Part shown: positions 1 through 8,439 of the stretch, piece by piece
How the letters are laid out: each line of letters opens with the position of its first letter
Numbering within the stretch: position 1 is the stretch's first letter
Assembly (NCBI GenBank): GCA_017942005.1
Contig: JAGAVJ010000022.1
Location: 1 to 52,889, forward strand
DNA: 52,889 bases
Origin: Clostridia bacterium
GTDB lineage: Bacteria; Bacillota; Clostridia; Oscillospirales; CAG-272
Direction of reading: 5' to 3'
Notes under the pieces: generated by a model
What the model was told of the DNA's origin: nothing
The model's input: the letters and a program-made list of their open reading frames with translations, nothing else
Databases searched by the model: none
Translations under genes and position numbers: made by a program

Positions 1-30
1 AGTTTGATCCTGGCTCAGGATCAAACTCTC
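1..30 (-). rRNA. 5' end of 16S rRNA gene, foldback at contig edge
   Basis: On the minus strand, bases 30 to 16 read GAGAGTTTGATCCTG, the conserved first bases of bacterial 16S rRNA. The sequence then turns into its own reverse complement instead of continuing into the gene. Bases 1-21 on the plus strand also read as the 16S start (AGTTTGATCCTGGCTCAG). The 16S start contains the inverted repeat ATCCTG-gct-CAGGAT, through which an assembler can flip. The gene itself is therefore outside the window, on the minus strand, and the palindrome is probably an assembly artefact. Confidence 0.85.
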
Positions 31-307
31 GAATGGTGGTATTTCAAAAGTCTCAAAAGAGGCTCTTCAAATCAATATCCGAGCTATGATTTAGCTCTCT
101 TTACTTTTTTAGAGTGAATAGTTTTGACTATTCTTTTTTAAGGAATTGTCGAGATTCCAAAGGATGTCTCCATCCTCTTTCGTTTCGTACAATTTGTTGT
201 TGTTCAATTTTCAAGGATCATACCATTATGCACAGCATAATGTGCTGTCTTCGTCAGTGCCTCACTGCTCTCCGCAGCTCGCCGCCTCTCTTGTCGACAG
301 CCTGTTT
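31..307 (-). other. rRNA operon leader
   Basis: Transcribed leader between the proximal rRNA promoter and the 16S start, with no credible ORF. It holds two short hairpins, 81-97 (GAGCTA/TAGCTC) and 116-133 (GAATAGT/ACTATTC). It also has the motif CTTGAAAATTGAAC on the minus strand near 200-220, of the kind often seen in Firmicute rRNA leaders and spacers. The hairpins may take part in processing of the pre-16S stem; that role is inferred. Confidence 0.6.
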
Positions 308-336
308 ATTATATCACAGAATTTTCCTTTTGTCAA
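308..336 (-). promoter_or_regulatory. rRNA promoter P2 (consensus)
   Basis: On the minus strand, TTGACA (336-331) and TATAAT (313-308) are separated by exactly 17 bases: a perfect sigma-A promoter reading toward 16S rRNA. Confidence 0.9.
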
Positions 337-416
337 GAGATATTCAAAAATTTCTTGAATTTTTTCATATTTCCTGTCGAGAACCGTTTTAACTGTGTTC
401 TTCCTGCGACTTTTAT

Positions 417-445
417 AGTATACCATATTTTTCTTCTTTTGTCAA
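417..445 (-). promoter_or_regulatory. rRNA promoter P1
   Basis: On the minus strand, TTGACA (445-440) and TATACT (422-417) have a 17-base spacer. It lies 109 bases upstream of P2, giving the tandem arrangement usual for rRNA operons. The bases upstream (446-500) are very AT-rich and could act as an UP element. Confidence 0.85.
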
Positions 446-617
446 TCGGTTTCGACTATTTTATATTTTAACATTTTATGAATTAAAAATTTCGCATCCG
501 TTAACAATTCCTTTGATTTCTTTAAATAATCACGTGAGTTTCGTTTCAGTTTAGAAATCTATATTATACTATATGTATATTAAGTAACTCTATCGTTTTC
601 AATTTAAGGAGGTATCT

Positions 618-1418
618 GTGTTGAAACGGAATATTTTCACGCGAAAGAATGCACAATCCCAAAATCAGGATGCTGCTGTTATCAATTATACTGGATATAA
701 GAACTCTATTGACACAATGACTCCGCTTACTGCAACGCAGAAACTAACGGAGGAAAATTTCCCACGTTCTTATCAAGCGCTGTTCTGGTTGTTTTTGATC
801 GGCAGCGTTCTCGGGTTCATTTTAGAAGGATTTTGGTGCATTGCACACAAAGGCCACTGGGAAAATCATTCTGCAACCGTATGGGGACCTTTTTGTATTA
901 TATATGGTCTTGGCGCAGTCGTTATTTATGTCTTGTCTACATATTTAAAGGATAAAAATATTTTCGTTCAATTTGCACTGTGTGCCGCTTCCGGAACTCT
1001 GATTGAATATTTCGCAAGCGTTTTTCAGGAAATCTGTTTTGGTTCCTATTCATGGAATTACAGTGCCTATGTTCTGAACCTTGGCGGCAGAGTCAGTTTG
1101 AAGATGATGGTAATATGGGGACTGCTCGGCGTTGTATTTATGCGGATTCTCTTTCGGCATCTCGCTTCCTTTTTAAAGGTATTAAACGGCAGAGGCTGGA
1201 AAACCGCCTGCATTTTCCTGTCTGTTTATATGTCTTTTAATTTGATTGTCACCTCCGCTGCACTCCTGCGCTGGGAAGATCGCATCCACGGTGTCGAACC
1301 CACAAGCGCGGCAGCGGAATGGATTGACCGTACATGGAATGACGAAAGAATGGAACTTTTGTACCCGAACATGACCTTTTATCAAACGGCAGCTTCCACG
1401 GATTCCCTGTATGAATAA
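618..1418 (+). CDS. CmpB-like (putative type IV ABC transporter) membrane protein
   Basis: A 266-residue integral membrane protein with about five hydrophobic segments from residue 52 on. It has the features of the ABC_trans_CmpB family (PF06541): an FILE motif in the first membrane segment, a WGPFCIIYGLG stretch, and a LIEYFASVF segment after the third. Members are annotated as putative ABC transporter proteins without proven substrate. AAGGAGG at 606-612 serves either GTG 618 or TTG 621; TTG has the better spacing (8 bases). The first 50 residues are polar and not family-typical. It stands alone, divergent from the rRNA operon and ending at a terminator shared with the GNAT gene. Confidence 0.75.
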   Translation: MLKRNIFTRKNAQSQNQDAAVINYTGYKNSIDTMTPLTATQKLTEENFPRSYQALFWLFLIGSVLGFILEGFWCIAHKGHWENHSATVWGPFCIIYGLGAVVIYVLSTYLKDKNIFVQFALCAASGTLIEYFASVFQEICFGSYSWNYSAYVLNLGGRVSLKMMVIWGLLGVVFMRILFRHLASFLKVLNGRGWKTACIFLSVYMSFNLIVTSAALLRWEDRIHGVEPTSAAAEWIDRTWNDERMELLYPNMTFYQTAASTDSLYE

Positions 1419-1467
1419 ACATCCTTATCTCACCTGCCCAAACAAGTATCAATTCTGCCAAGTTAAC

Positions 1468-1504
1468 AAAAGGTTCTCCCAAAGCATACAGGAGAACCTT
1501 TTTT
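1468..1504. terminator. Bidirectional terminator
   Basis: A 12-bp stem AAAAGGTTCTCC / GGAGAACCTTTT (1468-1479 with 1491-1502) followed by T-rich sequence. It sits between convergent genes. Confidence 0.8.
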
Positions 1505-1505
1505 A

Positions 1506-2279
1506 TTATCCTTGATTCATTTTTTCGACCATTTCTGTTGGTTTTACTGTCATTTCCACCCATGACGGTGTAAAACCGGAAGCAACTGCATTTTTTGACG
1601 ACCGGACATTTGACCATGCACAGCAATAAAACGGAACAAGTTCTCTTTCCAAAACCTCCATTGCCAAATTGCTCGTCAAAGCAGCTGCAATTCCCTGTCT
1701 GCGATATTCCGGCAGTACATCAATGCCAATCTGCCACATCCGTTCACAATCCGCGGAACAGCCAGCCAAACCAATCAAGCGGCTGCCATCATATGCACCT
1801 ACGCCAAGTACGTCCAGTTCCTTTCTGTCACGGCAAAGCGCATTTCCCCATTCCGGTACATATAAGTCGGCAAAATCATTCTGATATAGGATTTTCATTG
1901 GATATTGACATGGAAGGCGTTTTATTTTTCGGACATCTGGAAGAAAATATTCCGCCATAAAGCACACTTTTTGACCTTTGGCTTCCATTTTCTGATCAAG
2001 CCAATGCAGATTAGGCGTTTCAAAACAATGATAATAGGTAAAACGGCTGATATATTCTGCTGCAATGGCACGGAACTCGTTTTTTACAGACGCCACGATG
2101 TTATTTCCGTAAGATACAAAATTGCATGCAACAGGTTCCGTAAAATATTTTCTTGCTTTTGGACCGATGATGGATTCTGTAATCACATTTTTAGTCATTA
2201 AAAAATCTTCTGCTCGGCAGTTATTGTCCAGCGCCGACTGTTCCATCGCAATCCGAAGAATCTCCTCATTTGTATACAT
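1506..2279 (-). CDS. GNAT family N-acetyltransferase
   Basis: A 257-residue protein whose second half carries the GNAT acetyl-CoA fold. The acetyl-CoA-binding motif is YRRQGIAAALT (about residue 193), followed by the beta-strand and helix VPFYCCAWSNVRSSKNAVASGF. The substrate is unknown. The first 110 residues form a variable N-domain seen in some Firmicute GNATs. The start is the ATG at 2279 (MYTNEEILRI); the open frame extends upstream through a repeated leader element (2280-2412) that looks non-coding. It is the last gene of an apparent minus-strand set: FAD oxidoreductase, ABC ATPase, ABC permease, GNAT. Confidence 0.8.
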   Translation of the reverse strand: MYTNEEILRIAMEQSALDNNCRAEDFLMTKNVITESIIGPKARKYFTEPVACNFVSYGNNIVASVKNEFRAIAAEYISRFTYYHCFETPNLHWLDQKMEAKGQKVCFMAEYFLPDVRKIKRLPCQYPMKILYQNDFADLYVPEWGNALCRDRKELDVLGVGAYDGSRLIGLAGCSADCERMWQIGIDVLPEYRRQGIAAALTSNLAMEVLERELVPFYCCAWSNVRSSKNAVASGFTPSWVEMTVKPTEMVEKMNQG

Positions 2280-2412
2280 AATGATAACCACAACTTTTTT
2301 ACATAAGTAAAAGTTAGTTCCTTTCTTGGTCTGTGACATAAATCGCAAAAGCACGGTACAGGAAACCGCATTTTACCATTTTTCTGAAAAATAAATTTCA
2401 GACCTACCGCCT
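2280..2412 (-). repeat. Intercistronic hairpin/start-codon element, copy at GNAT gene
   Basis: A diverged copy of the window-wide module. In gene sense it has a TCTGAAA/TTCAGA hairpin, a GTCACAGACC tract, AAGAAAGGAA (SD-like), a hairpin with arms AACTTTT/AAAAAGTT (2292-2315), then GTGGTTATCATT directly before the ATG at 2279. Confidence 0.6.
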
Positions 2413-2428
2413 GTTATACGATATCTTT

Positions 2429-3325
2429 TCACTTGTTTCCCTTTTTGATCATATTCATGATGATATAAATGAAAAGCAGTACGGCAATGGTGGCACCAAG
2501 AACGATATACATTGTCGGTATTCCCACACGTGCATCCTGAAAATAGATATTACAATCGATAGAATCCTTGATTCCTTCAGCAGCCGCAGACGGCAATCCC
2601 TGCTTTACAAGTTCTGCAATGGCGCTGCGCATGGCATGATTCCGGATAAGTGCGGTGCCATATGTCCCAGGGAAAAACATCAATACCGTTTGCAGTCCTT
2701 TGCCAAAAAAAGCAATCGGCATATATGCACCGCAGATAAATCCGTATCCGGAGCTGACAATCGTACCAACAGCGGAAATCTGTCCCTGTGTCGTCAAAAA
2801 GAAGTTGATCACAGAAGACAGCGCACATCCAAACATCACAAGCAGAATGACATCCAGTACCATCAGACCAATGTCTGCTAAAGGAAGAAACCATCCCTCG
2901 ATTGCCATATAAATAAGACAAAGCACGAGCGCGATAAGACATATCATCACAGAAGAAAGGAAGGTTGCGGCATAATAGCTGATCGACAGTGTCGATGATT
3001 TTACCGGAGAAATCCGCAAATCCTTGATGACGCCGCTCGCTTTATCCTGTACCATCAGCATATTTGAACAAAATGCGATCGTAATACAGGAAACCGCAAG
3101 GAGTGACGACACCAGCTGTGTATCAACCAAACCGTTTAAAAGAGAGTCTGGAACCGAGAGCTGCTCCGGTATTACACTTGTAAAACTCTCCATATAGATA
3201 TTTCTAAGGAACGTTGTGTATAAAATCAACAAAATTATCGGTGTGATCAACACAGAAAAAAACATTCCCTTATCTTTGAAAAAAAGCTTGATATTCCGTT
3301 TGATAAGTGCCGCTGCTGTACTCAT
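2429..3325 (-). CDS. ABC-2 type exporter permease
   Basis: A 298-residue ABC-2 transporter membrane subunit with six hydrophobic segments (about 21-40, 64-85, 110-135, 145-170, 180-205, 268-290). It has a cytosolic start (ALIKRNIKLFFKDKGMFFS) and the ABC-2 family stretch MVQDKASGVIKDLRISPVKSS after TM2. It would form the channel of a DrrA/DrrB-like drug or lipid exporter with the ATPase directly upstream, whose stop overlaps its start by four bases (ATGA), indicating translational coupling. The substrate cannot be read from sequence. Confidence 0.88.
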   Translation of the reverse strand: MSTAAALIKRNIKLFFKDKGMFFSVLITPIILLILYTTFLRNIYMESFTSVIPEQLSVPDSLLNGLVDTQLVSSLLAVSCITIAFCSNMLMVQDKASGVIKDLRISPVKSSTLSISYYAATFLSSVMICLIALVLCLIYMAIEGWFLPLADIGLMVLDVILLVMFGCALSSVINFFLTTQGQISAVGTIVSSGYGFICGAYMPIAFFGKGLQTVLMFFPGTYGTALIRNHAMRSAIAELVKQGLPSAAAEGIKDSIDCNIYFQDARVGIPTMYIVLGATIAVLLFIYIIMNMIKKGNK

Positions 3326-4236
3326 CTTTCCGTACCTCCTGTTAAATTCTTACCTGTCACAGTCAAAAAAATATCATCCATATTTCCCTTGACAATTTCA
3401 TAATCCCGAAACACATGCGGATATTTTAATATCAGTTCTGTTGCTTTTTCCGTGTTCGGAACAGACAGCCGGTACGCCTCCCGCATGGGTTCATATGGGA
3501 CTCCCATTGCCTGTACTGCCGCTTCCTCCACATGATATAGGGTAATGTAATCAGCTGCATAGGAATTTTTGAGTGCAAGCGGTGTTCCTTCCGCTGCAAT
3601 TTTACCGCTGTCTAAGATGACGATGTGATCCGCTTCCGCCGCTTCTTCCATGTAATGCGTCGTTAAAAACACCGTCATGTTCTCATTTTTCCGCAAGTCG
3701 GAAATCACATTCCACAGCAATCTTCTTGTCTGCGGATCAAGACCGGTCGTCGGCTCATCTAAAATTAAAATCTTCGGTCGATGCAAAAGGGCGCGAGCGA
3801 TATCAATTCTTCTGCGCTGACCGCCGGACAGCTTTCCTACCGTTCTTTTCATTAAATCCTGAAAATCCAGAATCTGCGCAAGCGTTTGCAGTCGCTGTTC
3901 AAATGCCTTTCCGGTCAGACCGTACAGCGCGGCGCGGCATTTTAAGTTGTCATAAACCGTTAATACCCCATCCAATACCGAATTTTGGAATACAACACCC
4001 AACTCTCCTTTGACCTTTTCTGTATGCTGTTCCAAATTAACACCGTCAATGACAATGGTTCCGCTGTCCTTTGCCAGCTGACCGCAAATCATATTGATTG
4101 TCGTAGATTTTCCAGCGCCGTTGATGCCAAGAAATGCAAACAGTTCTCCTTCCTTGACACAAAAACTTAAGTCCTGCACAGCCTTGACACTGCCAAAACT
4201 TTTATATAAATGATCAATTTTGATGATATCTTCCAT
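3322..4236 (-). CDS. ABC exporter ATP-binding protein (DrrA/CcmA-like)
   Basis: A 304-residue ATPase. Walker A is GINGAGKST (about residue 37), the signature LSGGQRRRIDIARAL, Walker B ILILDEPTTGLD, and the switch histidine TTHYMEE. The C-terminal 85 residues match the DrrA-type regulatory extension. It energises the adjacent ABC-2 permease. The open frame could start at TTG 4260, but ATG 4236 (MEDIIKIDHLYKSFG) is preferred because the bases above it form a hairpin plus TATGATAAAAAA tract like those at other starts here. It follows the FAD oxidoreductase in the same direction. Confidence 0.9.
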   Translation of the reverse strand: MEDIIKIDHLYKSFGSVKAVQDLSFCVKEGELFAFLGINGAGKSTTINMICGQLAKDSGTIVIDGVNLEQHTEKVKGELGVVFQNSVLDGVLTVYDNLKCRAALYGLTGKAFEQRLQTLAQILDFQDLMKRTVGKLSGGQRRRIDIARALLHRPKILILDEPTTGLDPQTRRLLWNVISDLRKNENMTVFLTTHYMEEAAEADHIVILDSGKIAAEGTPLALKNSYAADYITLYHVEEAAVQAMGVPYEPMREAYRLSVPNTEKATELILKYPHVFRDYEIVKGNMDDIFLTVTGKNLTGGTER

Positions 4237-4291
4237 TTTTTTATCATAGGGTTGTTGCAAGTTGAAAACATGCGACAGCCCGGTTTCCTTC
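4237..4291 (-). repeat. Hairpin between SD and start, ABC ATPase gene
   Basis: In gene sense: GAAGGAAACC, then an imperfect 15-bp hairpin (4249-4281, GGGCTGTCGCATGTT against AACTTGCAACAACCC), then TATGATAAAAAA before ATG 4236. It has the same architecture as other copies with a different stem. The stem sequence resembles the free-standing hairpin at 40930-40965. Confidence 0.55.
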
Positions 4292-4341
4292 TTTCTTTTT
4301 TTATTTCATATTCTGTTCCGAACATTATATGTTTTTTCACG

Positions 4342-5436
4342 CTACTGCTTCATGCAGGAAAATGCGCTTGATATCTCGCCCAAAAAGCGCCACTGCCGCT
4401 GCATATACTGATGCAATGCCGCACTGTTCTTTTCATAAAATTCATAAATTTTGTCAATCTCTTTGAAATGATGTGTTTGTATGATGGCATCTGCAATGCA
4501 TGCGCCGCTCTCCATTCCGGCAGAAATGCCTTCCCCCATGGGATTTAAGAATCCGGCAGCTTCTCCGGCAAAGAATACACGTCCCCTCCCCAAATCAATC
4601 GGGCATCCGGGCTTGATTTGCGGCATCAGCCATCGCTCCTCACGGATTTTCTTTTTCAGGCACAGACCGTGATTCTCTTTCATATAGCTTAGAAAACGCT
4701 GATAATAGGCACAAATTGCAGCCTCATCAGCACCGGTTCTGATCACCGAATCGGTTTTAACCGAATCTGCAGCAGGCATCGATACCCCAAGTACCGGCAT
4801 ATCGTCCTTGACGTTAAACCATGCATCATATCCGGAAAATTCCGGCTGCAAATATGCATAAAAATAATGCGGATCCAAGGAACTTATCCCTTCATAAAAA
4901 ACCTGATAGGTTTTTATATAAGATGGTTCTATTTTCATCAGCTGACGCTTGAGTCTTCCGACAACGCCTTCACAATCAATCACACACTCTGCGGCAGCGC
5001 CAAACGAAGAGGTGCCTTCTTTGTGCATGGTGACTGTCACAAGTCCCGGTGATTCTATACAGCCCGTCACCATGGTGTCGTCCAAAAGTGCAGCACCTGC
5101 CATCACCGCTTGCTGCGCCAGCCAGTGGTCAAATACACTGCGCCATATATTCCGTCCTTCCTGTTCAAAGCGAAATTCTTTTCCATGCGAATCGGTGAAT
5201 ATCATTCCTCGGTTTTCTATTGGTGTACACATGGCGGAAAGTGGTATGTCTTTTCCATAATACTGCTTCACAAGCGTCATTGACTTTTGAATCAAGATAC
5301 CGGAACACGATTTTTCCCGCGGTAATTTCAGTTTTTCGACGAGAAGCACATGAAATCCGTTTTCTGCAAGCCGTTTTGCCGCCGTACAGCCGGCGGGCCC
5401 TGCGCCAATCACAATAACGTCATATTTTTTGAACAT
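4342..5436 (-). CDS. FAD-dependent oxidoreductase, geranylgeranyl reductase family
   Basis: A 364-residue flavoprotein. The N-terminal Rossmann motif is VIVIGAGPAGCTAAKRLAE followed by LLVEK. The second FAD motif is VFFAGEAAGFLNPMGEGISAGMESG (about residue 285), typical of the COG0644 geranylgeranyl-reductase/FixC-like family, which reduces isoprenoid or related double bonds. The actual substrate is unknown. The PREKSCSG segment after the first Rossmann unit is family-typical. The start at ATG 5436 is set by alignment, with AGGAG about 14 bases upstream. It is the first gene of the operon and has its own consensus promoter and a nearby palindrome (5505-5533). Confidence 0.82.
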   Translation of the reverse strand: MFKKYDVIVIGAGPAGCTAAKRLAENGFHVLLVEKLKLPREKSCSGILIQKSMTLVKQYYGKDIPLSAMCTPIENRGMIFTDSHGKEFRFEQEGRNIWRSVFDHWLAQQAVMAGAALLDDTMVTGCIESPGLVTVTMHKEGTSSFGAAAECVIDCEGVVGRLKRQLMKIEPSYIKTYQVFYEGISSLDPHYFYAYLQPEFSGYDAWFNVKDDMPVLGVSMPAADSVKTDSVIRTGADEAAICAYYQRFLSYMKENHGLCLKKKIREERWLMPQIKPGCPIDLGRGRVFFAGEAAGFLNPMGEGISAGMESGACIADAIIQTHHFKEIDKIYEFYEKNSAALHQYMQRQWRFLGEISSAFSCMKQ

Positions 5437-5504
5437 GGAATTCTTAATTACTCCTATTTTCTGCGTATGTTTTCCACAGATCTGTATCATTTGCATCTGT
5501 TTTG

Positions 5505-5523
5505 TGATATCTTTTTGATATCA
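5505..5523. promoter_or_regulatory. Possible operator palindrome
   Basis: A perfect inverted repeat TGATATC-ttttt-GATATCA, 4 bases downstream of the -10 box of the FAD oxidoreductase promoter, where a repressor would bind. The regulator is unknown. Confidence 0.45.
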
Positions 5524-5527
5524 ATTT

Positions 5528-5556
5528 ATTATAACATATCCTTTCTATTTTGTCAA
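5528..5556 (-). promoter_or_regulatory. Promoter of FAD oxidoreductase operon
   Basis: On the minus strand, TTGACA (5556-5551) and TATAAT (5533-5528) with a 17-base spacer: a perfect consensus. Confidence 0.85.
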
Positions 5557-5589
5557 TACTTACCTTGTGAAAAACTTCATATTTCAAGT

Positions 5590-5790
5590 TTTTGAAAAGG
5601 GGAAAAGGATCATGAAAAAGCTTTTCCCTAAACCCCATTCAAAAAACTTTAAACGATGTAAATACAGCGAAAGTCCTGCATGCTTTTTGCTGCATGTGCA
5701 CAACACTTTGACGATTTATTTGTTTGAAAGTTTTTGGGGGATGCCCAAGCGGCGGGGATTTTTTTCAAAAAATCCCCAAGAGCGCTTCAT
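5590..5790. repeat. Palindromic dispersed repeats
   Basis: The gene-free stretch 5557-5888 has no credible ORF. It holds hairpins GGGAAAAG/CTTTTCCC (5600-5628) and GGGGATTTTTT/AAAAAATCCCC (5754-5777), linked by GAAAGTTTTTGGGGGATG-type sequence. The first shares wording (GGGGAAAA...TTTTCCCC beside AAAGTTTTTTGAAA) with 46880-46934, so these belong to a dispersed repeat family rather than to single terminators. Confidence 0.6.
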
Positions 5791-5888
5791 CGAACTTTCG
5801 TTAAACTTACGTTTATTATAGATAAAAATAAAACGGGATTGCTGCACCGATATGCAAACAGTCCCCTTGAGAGATCAAAACACCGATT

Positions 5889-7250
5889 TTATTCATCTTT
5901 GGGCATGTGTTTTAAAAATACGATCATAAATGGAAGCGATATCAATGCAGTAACAAGGTATGCAATCGGCTGAGACAGTTCAATTCCTTTGATATCTAAA
6001 AATTTCGGTAAAATCAGACAAAGCGGAATAAAAACAAAACCGCTTTGCAAACACGACAGAATCAGTGCAGGTACGCTCTTTCCGATGCTCTGGAACAGCA
6101 TGGTTACCACAACCGTGACCGGCTGGAAACACAGAAACATACATTGCAGGCGAAGCGCTTCACTGCCGATTTGAATCACCTCCGCTTCTTTGCGGAAAAT
6201 AGAAATGATCTGCGGTGCAAAGGCAAAGCATCCTGCTGAAATGGTTCCAAGCATAACAGCGGAAAACAGCAGTGTAAACCACGACCCGCGTTTCACACGG
6301 GAATATTTTTTCGCACCGTAGTTAAAGCCTGCGACCGGCTGAAACCCTTGTCCGATACCAAGTCCGACGCTGAAAATCAGGTTTGATGTTCTGCCGACAT
6401 ATCCCATCGCAGCAATGGCTGCATCTCCGAATGGCTTTGTCTGTGTATTTAAAACCATTGTAGAGACACTGTTCAGTCCCTGCCTTGCAAGGCTTGGAAG
6501 ACCCGTCACTATGATATCTCCAAAGATTTTCGGCGATTTTGCAATCAGTTTTAACGACAGTTTACTTTGTGTTTTCCCCAAGATAAAAATAGACAGAAGG
6601 ATTCCAAAGGAAATGTACTGCGACAATGCAGTGGCAATCCCTGCGCCGCGAATGCCGAGTTTACAGACAAAAATGAAAAACGGATCAAGCGCAATATTAA
6701 TCAAGCCGCCAGAGGTCAGACCAATCATCGCAAGCGCAGCTTTCCCTTCATACCGGAGGATATTGTTCAATACGCAGCTTCCGGTCATTACAGGTGCGGC
6801 AAGCAAAATCATGGCGCAATAGTCCACTGCATACGGAAGAATGGTGTCGGTACTGCCAAGAAGGTACATAAAAGGTTTTATAAAAACAAGTCCGACAATC
6901 ATAATCACGCATCCTGTCAGCACCGCGGAGAAAAAACCGGTTGAAGCATAGGTACTTGCCCTCTCCACCTGTTTGCTGCCAAGCAGACGGCTGATATGAC
7001 TTCCCGACCCATGTCCGTACATAAATCCAAATGCCTGTAAAATCGCCATGACACCAAATACAATACTGATTGCACCGCCGGCACTGATTGACAGCTTACT
7101 GACAAAATAAGAATCTGCCATATTGTAGATATTGGTGATCAGCATACTGATCGTGGTTGGGATTCCCAGAGTTATGATCAGCTTTTCTACCGGCGTTTCC
7201 GTCATTTTCCGATATTGGCTGTCCGGTTCTGCATGTGCGCTTAATTTCAT
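5889..7250 (-). CDS. MATE family multidrug/cation exporter
   Basis: A 453-residue protein with about twelve membrane segments in the two six-helix halves of MATE transporters, which expel drugs or metabolites in exchange for H+ or Na+. Family stretches are PVEKLIITLGIPTTISMLI at the start, YNMADSYFVSK in TM1-2, and GVGQGFQPVAGFNYGAK-like LGIGQGFQPVAGFNYGAKK at the second-half hinge. ATG 7250 (MKLSAHAEPD) is chosen because GGAGG lies 11 bases upstream; an ATG at 7298 is less likely. Its own promoter is at 7341-7369, so it is a single-gene unit. Confidence 0.88.
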   Translation of the reverse strand: MKLSAHAEPDSQYRKMTETPVEKLIITLGIPTTISMLITNIYNMADSYFVSKLSISAGGAISIVFGVMAILQAFGFMYGHGSGSHISRLLGSKQVERASTYASTGFFSAVLTGCVIMIVGLVFIKPFMYLLGSTDTILPYAVDYCAMILLAAPVMTGSCVLNNILRYEGKAALAMIGLTSGGLINIALDPFFIFVCKLGIRGAGIATALSQYISFGILLSIFILGKTQSKLSLKLIAKSPKIFGDIIVTGLPSLARQGLNSVSTMVLNTQTKPFGDAAIAAMGYVGRTSNLIFSVGLGIGQGFQPVAGFNYGAKKYSRVKRGSWFTLLFSAVMLGTISAGCFAFAPQIISIFRKEAEVIQIGSEALRLQCMFLCFQPVTVVVTMLFQSIGKSVPALILSCLQSGFVFIPLCLILPKFLDIKGIELSQPIAYLVTALISLPFMIVFLKHMPKDE

Positions 7251-7340
7251 CCTGTCATTGTCCTCCAATGCATCACAAGGAAATTTTATGGCTTTCAATC
7301 ATTCGATGAAAAGAAAGACCAAAAGCTTCATACAGTATAT

Positions 7341-7369
7341 AGTATACCATAAAATAAAGAAAAAGTCAA
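7341..7369 (-). promoter_or_regulatory. Promoter of MATE gene
   Basis: On the minus strand, TTGACT (7369-7364) and TATACT (7346-7341) with a 17-base spacer. Confidence 0.8.
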
Positions 7370-7372
7370 AGG

Positions 7373-7397
7373 GGCTGTCGCATACGACAGTCCTTAA
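7373..7397. repeat. Hairpin downstream of CMD-cupin gene
   Basis: CTGTCG-cat-ACGACAG type hairpin between the CMD-cupin stop and the MATE promoter. It could be a weak terminator. Similar GGGCTGTCGC wording recurs at 4272-4282 and 40813-40825. Confidence 0.4.
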
Positions 7398-7449
7398 AAT
7401 TCACCTTTTCGCTTTTTTAGGTGGAATTTCGTGTATTTTTTGTTCGTTT

Positions 7450-7530
7450 TGCATGATATTTTGTTCGTTAAAAGTTTTTGCGGCAGCGTTTGAGGAGGTG
7501 CTTTTTTCAAAAAGCACCTCCTCATTAAAC
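7450..7530 (-). repeat. Dispersed repeat with 14-bp hairpin, copy A
   Basis: A perfect hairpin GAGGAGGTGCTTTTT / AAAAAGCACCTCCTC (7492-7523) with a flank CCGCAAAAACTTT...CAAAATATCATGCAAA on the minus strand. The same unit occurs on the plus strand at 46793-46875. It lies just 3' of the CMD-cupin gene and could end its transcript. Confidence 0.75.
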
Positions 7531-7540
7531 TCGCGTCTTT

Positions 7541-8305
7541 TTATTTATCAAGCGCAGCATAAGCTGCTTCATCCACCGGTTCCAGCCATTCATTGGATGT
7601 GTGTACACCGGGGACCTCCACAGCCAAATGAGAAAACCAGCTGTCCTTTGCTGCACCATGCCAATGCTTCACGCCGACTGGAATGTTGACGGTGTCTCCA
7701 GGGTGCAGGGCACGCGCTTCTTTCCCCCATTCCTGATACCAACCGGTACCGCTGACACAAATTAAAATCTGCCCGCCGCCGGATTCTGCATGGTGAATGT
7801 GCCAGTTGTTGCGGCATCGAGGCTCAAACGTAACATTGAACACACCGACCTGACTTGTGGAAATCGGCGCCAGATAGCTTTTTCCGCTGAAGTATTGTGC
7901 AAATCCGTCATTGGGATTGCCAATGGGGAATATCATGCTCTCAGCATGACGTGTTTTTTCATCTTTGACAGGCGTGTCGTCGCTCCAGACCTGCACCGCC
8001 ATACGGAACGCCGCCCATGCCTTTGGCCATCCTGCATAAAAAGCCGCGTGTGTCAGGATTTCTGCAATCTCTTCTTTTGTAATTCCGTTGTTTTTTGCGC
8101 TTTGCAGATGATACTGGAATGAATTGTCCACAAGCCCCTGCGCCATCAACGCAACGACAGTAACAAGTGAACGATCCCGCAGGGACAGCTGATCATTTCT
8201 GCTCCATACTTCACCAAACAGCACATCATCGTTCAACTGTGCAAATTGCGGCGCAAACGTGCCAAGCTGATCTCTTCCCGCGGTTTGAACAATTTTTTTA
8301 CTCAT
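7541..8305 (-). CDS. Carboxymuconolactone decarboxylase-like protein with C-terminal cupin
   Basis: A 254-residue two-domain protein. Residues 20-115 match the CMD/AhpD-like fold (LSLRDRSLVTVVALMAQG, then EEIAEILTHAAFYAGWPKAWAAF), without an obvious CxxC peroxidase pair. Residues 135-245 form a cupin with metal-ligand-like WHIHHA and VGVKHWHG and the turn PGDTVNIPVG. Such fusions are common in gut bacteria and are often annotated as CMD or cupin proteins; the reaction is unproven. AAGGAG lies 11 bases before ATG 8305. It has a strong single-gene promoter. Confidence 0.85.
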   Translation of the reverse strand: MSKKIVQTAGRDQLGTFAPQFAQLNDDVLFGEVWSRNDQLSLRDRSLVTVVALMAQGLVDNSFQYHLQSAKNNGITKEEIAEILTHAAFYAGWPKAWAAFRMAVQVWSDDTPVKDEKTRHAESMIFPIGNPNDGFAQYFSGKSYLAPISTSQVGVFNVTFEPRCRNNWHIHHAESGGGQILICVSGTGWYQEWGKEARALHPGDTVNIPVGVKHWHGAAKDSWFSHLAVEVPGVHTSNEWLEPVDEAAYAALDK

Positions 8306-8337
8306 GCCGAAACACTCCTTTTTTATTTGATACCTAA

Positions 8338-8366
8338 AGTATAAACGTTTTTTCAAAAAATGTCAA
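8338..8366 (-). promoter_or_regulatory. Promoter of CMD-cupin gene
   Basis: On the minus strand, TTGACA (8366-8361) and TATACT (8343-8338) with a 17-base spacer. The spacer contains the symmetric TTTTTTGAAAAAA. Confidence 0.85.
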
Positions 8367-8439
8367 ATACTTATATTCTATCCTGTTTCATGCCTAAAAG
8401 GCATTGAACTGCGGTTCATCTTCCTCCATAAAAGAACTG

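Noticed and set aside
114..392. Open frames of 92 and 70 codons upstream of the 16S gene
   Set aside because: They cover the rRNA leader and promoters on the other strand, have no ribosome site, and show no family likeness.
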